The position numbers and the translations under genes were made by a program. Shown here in pieces: positions 1-9,300 of a stretch of 64,000 nt of DNA. The number at the start of each line of letters is the position of its first letter. Position 1 is the first letter of the stretch. The DNA lies in assembly GCA_038502055.1 (NCBI GenBank), contig JAXRKN010000032.1:2232001-2296000 (forward strand), written 5' to 3'. The stretch comes from Tanytarsus gracilentus. Its lineage: Eukaryota > Arthropoda > Insecta > Diptera > Chironomidae. The notes under the pieces were generated by a model. The model did no database searches, had not been told where the DNA came from, and worked only from the letters and a program-made list of their open reading frames with translations.

Positions 1-377
1 CATATTTTAAATAAAAAGGGTCGATGACAACTTCAAAGAGAGATTGATGATCAAATATTTACCCACGTCCATGCCTTATGTTGCCATTTTCATTAAATTT
101 ACATTAGGATAATTTACGAAGCCAATTTTACAACTAAAACATCTTCGCATATATTTTAAAAAAGAAATGGGAGAGAAAGTTTTTCTACTCTGTTGCACAT
201 GAGAAACTTTTTTTCTCCAACTTCAAGTTTATATGCGTAAAATTTTATTTTATGGCTTGCGAGAACGATAAAGTTCTATGATAGTTTTCCCCCTCCAGCA
301 TCGTCTAATAATAATAAATATGGTTGTTTGTATCCCCACGATCTTTAAAGTTTTGCTTGAATTTCTCATCCTTGCAG
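1..377. other. dpr intron, left edge
   Basis: AT-rich; exons for the signal peptide and most of Ig1 are not within the window. Nothing else seen. Confidence 0.6.
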
Positions 378-3300
378 CTTAAAAATTCTCAACTCAAAGA
401 TACAGGACTTTATGAGGTAATGAATATTGCAACTTTCACCCTTAACACTTTCTTATTTCTTTTTGCAAAACTTTACAGTGTCAAATATCAACAACACCGC
501 CCAAGGGATTTCCAGGTGAGTGCCACTTTTATTACATGCAAGAGAAAAATCCTCACTCAATAAATTTTTCATCTTGTCACGTTTTCAGTATATCTATCGG
601 TTGTTGGTGAGTGCTCCGAGTGTACAAATAGAGTCCTTGTATGTGGCGAAATAAGCTCAGACACACTCACATATTTGCAGGCGCTTAATTGAAATTCCAA
701 ATCGACAACATATTTTTTGTTTGTATATCTTATGATTTTCCGTTTATTGCCTCTCTCACTGTACACATACACCCTCTTACATTTTTTTAGATCATATCAA
801 CATATCAGATCGAGTGCAAACATTTAATGGAAAATATAAAACGAAATTTTTCTAAATTTTATAAAAAACGATTAAAAAAAATTTTAAATCTTTAGGTAAC
901 AAAATTTGTGTCTTTGATTTAGCAAACACACATTTTTTAACCTAAAAATTTATACTTTATTAAAAATCCAAAATGTTTTCTAAAAAAGAATCAAATTTTG
1001 CACTTGGATGTCTGTAACAGATATCCACTTCGTATTTCTGTTGTCGTCTCAAGCACATAACATATCAATTTGCTCTTCTCATCTCACACTTGCTATCGTT
1101 TGGAAAAAGTAGAGCCCATTACTCAGATATTGGGCATTCGAGAGGGCGATCTCACAGGTGAAATTTTCATAAACATGGGCTCAACCATCAACCTTACATG
1201 TATCGTTAGAAATCTACCCGAACCGCCATCAATACAATGGACACATAATGGTGAGGTGAGTACAAGTCGAGGGTGAAAAGGGATCAAACAACATAAATTT
1301 TTTACTTTAAATCCCAAAAAAAAACCAAACCAGAAAGTGGAAAATTTGCTTCGGGTGTATTTTCTAGAAATTCCACAAAACTTGTGAAAAGTTTTTGCGG
1401 ATTTGGGATTTAAAATTATTCCGTCAAAATACCTCAAAGAAATTTTGATAAACTCATGGAGGTTTGTGAAAGCTGCAAATTTCTTTTCCTGTTTTCCTCA
1501 AAACTATGGTTCAACTACTTTCATAACAAAATTTTCGCAGAATGTTATTTAAGGACGATAATTCTTAAGTGTTGAATTGAAAAAAATAGCTAACTTCGAT
1601 GAAATTTGAATAATTATTTTTTTGCCGTTATTTTTCAAGTGAGTTTTAAGAACCCTGAAATTTTAACATGAAAGCTCAAGCGATAAACATTCATTCATCA
1701 TTTTTGAAATGAAACAAACTGTAGTGGTTCAAAAAAATTTCAAAACCCACCAATGGGTGTTGCCGCGTAACCCATCGTATCAGATCAGTAATTAAAAATC
1801 ACAGGGGTTTAAGTCGACCGACCGTTATTAGCCGACCATTGGTTATCGGTCGAACGACTTAAACCCCTGAAAAATCAAGTTCATAAAAAATCAGTTTAAG
1901 TCAATCTGGACATTTTGGTTAATCCAAACAGTTATAACTTTAAAAATATGTTTAGTGGACAAGATTTTAAAAATTTGACCTTACGATTTATTTTTGACTC
2001 TAGGCTTTATGAACCTAAGTACCTCGAACTCATTCCATCCTACTCGGCATCAAAGGACGAGTTCAACGAGATACATGAAGCCATAGTTCTGAAAAATGGA
2101 CATTTTGGCTGTCCGTGGCACTATTGGCCGTCCGTGATGGACATTTTAAAAAAAATCATCTATATCAATCGATTCGTGGTCCAATTACGAATCAATGCCA
2201 ATAAGAGAAAATTTGTATGAAAAGTGACATTATGACCGTCCATGGCACGACCTTTGGTCATGACTCGGTGGTGCGGACGGACAGACAGCCGGACGGATGG
2301 AAAGATGAGCATATAAGCGTTACCACACTTTGTTGGGTTACGCTAAAAACAGTGATTTTACACCAACGCGCGTGGAAAAATACGAAGACAATAAAAGGAA
2401 CGAGATCGTTCCATTGCTTTCGAAAAATTGAAAATAATAAATTTTTTGAGTTATGCGTCACATCTTTTGGCGATGGCCATCAAATTCTTAAAATTATTAA
2501 ATGAAAAATTATTTTTTGACTTTCTTCTGTTTATATTTAACGGTGTTTTTTTATTTGAATTTACCGTCAGTCTTAGGAATTTTTCAGTCCTATTAAAATG
2601 GTACAAAATCTTGCGATCATAAGCATTGATGAGTCTAATTTTTTTACAGAATGAAGAGAAGCAATTAAATTTATTAAATTCGTGTTTCTCATATTTTATG
2701 TCATCAGCAAACAACGCCATTGATACCACACACTTTAAAAATTCAACAAATTTTCCTAAGACTGACGCTCTAAAAACCGCTATAACTTTTGAACGGAAGC
2801 TCTGATAATTAAGGTTGATACCTCAAAATGAAGCTTGTGTGATTATTGAAATTGTCAAATTAAAAGTTTTTAAACTGAGAGCCAATTTTATTTAAAAAAT
2901 TTCATTTGTGCATGAAATCTAAAAAAATTGCTTAAAAATTATCGCCCTTAAAGAAGTTTACATGACCTTTATATATACCACTAGAAGACTTGTTGTTGAG
3001 GGATATTTTTAATAATTAAATTCTGATCAAGAGTACATTAAAATAATTGACGAAAATTAATTTCCTGAAATTGAAATTTTATTGAATTAAATTTAACTAC
3101 AACGTGTTGAAAAATGAAACAATTTAGATTAATTTTAAATGAAATTATTAAACTTTTAAAAGCACAACAAAAATTTTGCAGCTTTATTTTGAACCATTTA
3201 AAAACAAACAATTTTCAGTTGTTATAAATTCCTCAAGTTAAATCCCAAAACTTTCATAATTTATTCAGAAAGTCAGTCTGAAAACATGACAGAAGTGAAT

Positions 3301-6300
3301 TCAAACTGAAGGAATTTTTAAATGCATTTTAAGTTATGTGCACATGTATACGAAAAACTTTTCGAGGTATTTAATTAAAGCATGCACTTTAGGTATTCGA
3401 TGCAATTAAGTCTGCTCTGAAAACTTTTTCAATTTTGCTGCACAACATCTCAATTTCAACAAATAAAAGTTTTTCCTACTCAGAGCACTTAACTGCAAAT
3501 AAACGAGATTTTAGCAATTGATGTCATCTTATGGCATTTACACAAGCTTAAATGCTTGCAACAAGATAAACATTAAATTAAATAATGTTTGAGAAGAAAA
3601 AAGCTTTTTAAAGACTAATTGAAAGATTTTGTTTGTACAATTTACCACCAATGTGTGCGGTAATTAAGCTGCTTAGGATAAAGCTTGAGTGATTTTTGGT
3701 CGTTTGAGCTCAATTAGCAAACAATTTTAAAAACTGATTTTCAAGTTAAATTTCAAAGCTTGTTTAGAATACTTTAAAGGATTGATAGCTACATATATTT
3801 AAAATTCTAATTAGATAATTAATTAAAACAAACTGAATAAAAATAAATTTTGACAGATTTAATTAAATTTATTCACTTTAACGTCCGCATATGTTCACAT
3901 CAATGTAAAAGCATTGTTTTGTAAACTTGCATGTCATCATGATATGAACTTATTTACGAAAGCTTCCGTATTTTTCGCACTCTGTTTCCCACAATGTTTA
4001 TCAACATGTCAAGAGAATTTACAGAATGTGCAAAAAATTCTTCTCTCTATAATTTTAAACTTACTTTTTTATATCATCACCTTGGATGCAGCCAACTAAT
4101 TATGATTCACCACGGGGAGGAATATCGGTATGTCCATCTGCTGACTGAATTCCCTCATGTAGATTCAAATCTTTTTTTATTCTATGTATGTTAAATTGTG
4201 AACAGGTTATCACAGAGAAAGGCGATATAACGACCTCGTACTTGCTTATTCAGAGAGCTAGATCAAGTGACAGTGGAGAGTATATGTGCAGACCATCCAA
4301 TGCCCATCCGAAAACTGTACATGTGCACATTCTAAAGGGTATGTAAAGCTCGATAAATTTTTTTAATTAAAATTGTTTTCATGAAATCTGAAGCGACTTT
4401 TTGTTGGCATCAAAAATAGCTTCAAACTCGTGAAAATTTTTGTGACTTTCATTAGAGTGCTGTGGACTCAAAAAATTGACTTGAAAAAAATATTTTTTTT
4501 TTCGTAAAGTTTAAAAAAAAGAATTTTCAACTTTGACGTAATTAAAAATGCTATCTTGAGTGCACCTTTGAGTCATCCTCAACAACTAACAATAAAAATT
4601 ACTTCTCATCATGACTCTAACTGCTTTCAACTTCTATCGTTGCTTTTTAAAGCTTTTAAAATGAAAATTTATTCCTCGACATGCTTTAACAATTAAAAAT
4701 GTAACATTTTGCATGAAAATTGAGTTCTCAAGCGACCCCTAAGCATTTCGTCTCGCGCATGCAGAAATCGTAAAAAAAATTGACGATTGTCGTAGTTAAT
4801 GAAAAGAGAACGAATTTCTTAATGTTTCTCATGGTAACGGTTCATCATGGAAGAGGGAAAAAGGAAAAAGGTTGACGAGTTTGACTAGAATTTGGTCCCG
4901 GGTGACATGAAATGAGAACAAGGAGTGGAGTGAGCGACTTTTGTATGCAAATACTCGTAATTTATTTTCATTTCCGTCACTCGGTGCACAAGAGAGTTCT
5001 TGTTTAAATATTTCATAGGATTGAATGGACATTGAAACGGAAAGGCATGGCCGACATGCATGTTGAAAAAAAAATTTAACGCAATTTACTTGGACATGAA
5101 ATTAAGGAGGGAATGATTTATTGGTGTCGGGTGATCAGGTGTTACGAATGTGACCATAAGTGCCGTTATTTCATTTGACCTCTTTAAGTTAAATAAATGA
5201 ATCTTTTCCTTGTTTTTTCTGTCACTTAGTTTTAGCTTCTGCGTCGGAGATTTTTTTTGCTGAGAATTTTCAATTAATTTATACGAATATTCAAAGGCAA
5301 ACGTAGTAAAGTAAACGTAAACGTGTGCATAAATTAAGAAGAAATCTTCACATACTCATATGCTTGTATGATGAGGTTGAAAGTTGTGCGCCCCTCAGAG
5401 GGTAAAGTTTAAAAATAAATTTAATTTAATTTTTCTTAGTTAAAGTGTGTTTTTAGTGTTAAAATTACCATAATCGTATAGACAAGTCATCGGTTCATCG
5501 TCGGATCATCGAGTTACTTAATATAAGTCAGGTAAAAAGCAAGAATGAGTGAAAAAAAAATAATTGAATTTTTTTTCCATAATTTTCTAATTTAATTCAT
5601 ATTAATAATTAATATTGCACTCATTCTTGCTTATAGAAGTGTCAAGCACTTCCTTTCTGTTGTTTAATTTAAATGATTAATTAATTTATAAATCTGATGA
5701 ATTGCTTGTTTTGATATCACTGGATCTTTGTCCTCTATGACCTCTAAAAATTTTTTACATTCCAATTTTAGTTTTTTCACCTTATCCGCTTTTATCGAGA
5801 TTTCAAATTTATGTTTACCGTTTACCAGAGAGTGGATAGGAAAACTTAATTAACTTCACCAGGGGGAAATAAGCTCATTTAAATGGTTTCTCATAAAAAT
5901 TACATTTTTGAGTTGTTTTGAATATAGGAAGCATGGATTAAGTCAGAGAATTGATAGAAAAATTTAATTAACTTAACCAGGGGGAAATAAACGCATTTAA
6001 ATGGTTTTTCGTAAAAATTGCATTTTTGAGTTGATTTGAACAGAGGAAGCATGAATTCGGTCAGGGAGTTGACACAAAAAACTTGGTTAGCTCGGCCAGG
6101 GATAAATATGGGGTTTTACATAAATGTTTTTTTTTTCTTTATATATTTTATCTTATAATTTTAATTTTAATCAAGTTAATGATTTTTTGTTCTTGTATTC
6201 GTTGGTATCCAACAAAACCAGCTGTTAATCTTAGTGACCAGTTGAGGAAGGAAGTAGTGAGTACTAACGGACGAAGATTTATGACCTGTACATCCCATGC

Positions 6301-9300
6301 TAATCAACTAGATTAGATGGAGGAAGGTAGAAGATACCAAGACTTTTATAAAATTGGTTTTGACTATTCTGTTTAGTGTTTGTCTGTTTTGTATTGTGGG
6401 TGGGCCAGTTCCTAACAGCTTGTTAGGGCTGAGGAAGGTTGTAGTGGCGGTAACTTTTATACAATGCCGTCGAAACCACCTTTGATTTATTATATGCAAT
6501 CGTAAGATTCAGTTGAGGCTGTGCTTAGTTGGAAACACTCAATGAGCGACTACAAGACTGTGTACAGCTGCTATTATTTCCGTAATGGGTAACAACGTCC
6601 GGATCGTATGTTCTCATTGCCGGACGTCCATAACGTTTTATTTATAACTACGAAAAGGGGTTGTTCGATCGTCATTCACGTCTTTCTCAAGATATGACTT
6701 GCAGCTCCCGAGGTGGGCGATTCCCGCGGGGACGCCTGCTGTTGAGGGGGAAAAAAAGGGTATTTATACTCTATTCTTACGATAAATCTTAAGAGTTCTG
6801 CATGGTTACGTTTTTATCCTTAGCCTAAGCTTTCGAGGTATGGAAAAGGAAATTAAAACGGGCGCGTCCTCCTGGTAACCCCAGCGTGCTACTCATATGC
6901 TTGTATGATGATATTTAATCCTTATTTCGTGTAAAATTATCAAATGTTATTGAGTTAGACAAATTTTTCATATAAACGTAAAAAATAAATCTTTTCCAAT
7001 TTTATCAAACATTTTACAAAATTTATTCGTTACAAGATAAAATATCACGTTTTCGCTCTGAACAATTTTCTTTTCCCATCTGATATAATTTTAAAAATAT
7101 GTCTTCTCAAACTCAGCGAGCATTTCGCGACGACCATTAATGTCCACTGCACTTTCATCCTAACAAAGTAAATAAGAAAAAAAATAGTAAATTAAGACAA
7201 AACTTTAATAAAACAAATACCTCTCTGCGACGCTTGCTTTGCTCCTCTTTGCGCTTCTTCGATTGCTCTTCAGTCGGTTTAATACTAGGTAAAAAAACTT
7301 TTGACAAAATATTAGATAAGTAAAAAAATACCTAAGCATCATTACGTTTGCTCCTGCATCCTTCTTATAGAGCTTCTGTTTTTCAGCAAACATTATATAA
7401 GTCCCGTAGGCATCACGCACAGACTTGTCAATTTGAAGCTTCTTCGACTCAGGCAAAGCATGAAAGTCCTCACCCACATACGCCGGAAATGATGGACAAC
7501 CATCCGTCGTAAGTATATTCGCGAGGTTGCTCACTTGATTGGGACTGAGGCTTTGTGGTGGGAAATTTTTAAGCACCCAGTTAAAATGACGTGGCAAGTA
7601 CGCTCCATTTGCCAAAAGCAGTTCGAAGATTGCAGATCTAAAGTCCGGAGTGTCGGGGCAGCACTCAATGAAGAGCAAAAGTGCCTGGCCTTCTTTACCA
7701 AAAAACGATAAGATCTATTGAAGTTTTTACCCAAAGTAAGAAAAAAAATAGAGATCCTTAAATCATCAAAGAATACGTCCCACTAACCAGATCAGCCTTG
7801 CAAATACGAAAAACCGCCTGATTCAGTTATAAGGACATACACAAGCAATGTACTGCCACTATCCATATCACTGTCCGAGCAACTAGATGGCCCAACCACC
7901 TAGTGCAACTCAGACCCGTGATCAGACTGGAAGCAACGTACTGCGCTTTAGATACGCAAAACTGCTCAAAGTGAGACAGCCATCCCTTGCCTAAGGAGAT
8001 GTGTACGATGCGCAAGCCACCCCGAACGGTGTCTAAACTTGCGCCCCTGCCGTGCATAATTATTAAAAAAATCTTAAAACTAACTTAAATCTAATACCAA
8101 TGTGTTTTAAATTCAAAAATGTCCTCAGCGAGCACACAAGTGCCTTTCCTCATCGTTGGACGTACAATATTTTTATATTTTAAACTTAAACCTAATCATC
8201 AACTTCCATGTGTTCTTCATAATTGTCTTCTTCCTCCCCGCTGAATTCTTCAGCATCAGAAATGCCAAATTGTTCATAGATAACAAGCGGCTCAACAGCT
8301 GGCACTGGCACAAACACGTTGTCAATCTAAATATAAAAAAAATTAATAGAAAAACTCAACAATCAATTTAATAACTTACAAGCTGTACTCCTCGTCTAAG
8401 TTGCATTGGCAGCTTATGACCCAAGTCACTGTAGAAATTCGCCAATCCAATTGTAATGATATTTTTTGCAGCATTTATATCTCGATTGAAGCTTCCATGG
8501 ATACTACAAGTACGATCACGATCCTTTGAGTTAACTGGCGGAATTAAGACCTTGAAACATTGGCAACAGCACTTAGTCGAGCGAAACTCATCTGTTATGA
8601 GCACAGTACAACGATCAAGGCGTTTGAAAGCTTGCAAAAGATCTTTATGAGGTGGTCGGATATATCTTTTGAAATATAGAAAACATTAATTATACACAAA
8701 AAGAAGAAGCATTTGAACAAACTCACCCTCGCATTGCTGATCCCATTTGCACACCTCCATAAAAGAGCAAAGTGCTTTTACCTCTCGGGCAGAAATTGTC
8801 CACGTATCCATCAAGGAATTCCCGTTTGCGGCAATAATGGTCAAACTTTAGTCGTCGGAACTTTGGCTGGGCATACAAGTTGACTTTTCTTAAGAACCAT
8901 TTCAACTCAAAAGTCACAAACCCACGATAATCCAATGATGGAGGTCCGATGTTGCCAAGCGCCTCACGATTATTAGCAATTCTGTCCTCTAACTCTTTTC
9001 GCCAAGCTTCGTGATCCCATTTGCGCATGTAATAGCCAGCGATGTCGTGATAGGCTTTATTTTTAAACTTCTCAAAGTGTCTCACTCCAGTTCGTGTGTC
9101 GTATCGCACTGCACCCACAAACAATCTCAATCCAGGATCATTTCCGGCAATGAAATCATATGCTGGGATCGGATAGCGTTGCGCCTTGAACACTTTCAGC
9201 TGATGAGGGAATAGAGACCCTTGCAAGTCATTATACTGGAGGTCATCTTCAATAACTGCTTCGCGCTCCATAATCAAGTGAGCTTGAATTCCATCAGTGC

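Larger units (their letters stand above)
5353..6911. mobile_element. 1.5-kb insertion bounded by 22-bp perfect direct repeats (target-site duplication-like)
   Basis: The 22-base word beginning TACTCATATGCTTGTATG occurs at 5353-5374 and again, identical, at 6890-6911 inside dpr intron 5, and the flanking bases differ. The 1515 bp between them are bipartite: an AT-rich left half with a 118-119-bp tandem repeat, and a GC-richer right half (about 6320-6889) with several small perfect hairpins. The simplest reading is an insertion with a long target-site duplication, as made by some retroelements. No reverse transcriptase, transposase or terminal inverted repeat was recognised, so the class is open. 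Confidence 0.6.

Noticed and set aside
1915..2220. 101-residue open frame with DEFNEIHEAIVLKNGH
   Set aside because: The motif recurs because the DNA is a satellite-unit relict shared with 28 kb; the other units are interrupted by stops and indels.
6083..6316. 77-residue open frame in the 1.5-kb insertion
   Set aside because: Starts within a tandem repeat and runs through AT-rich low-complexity sequence; no protein signature.
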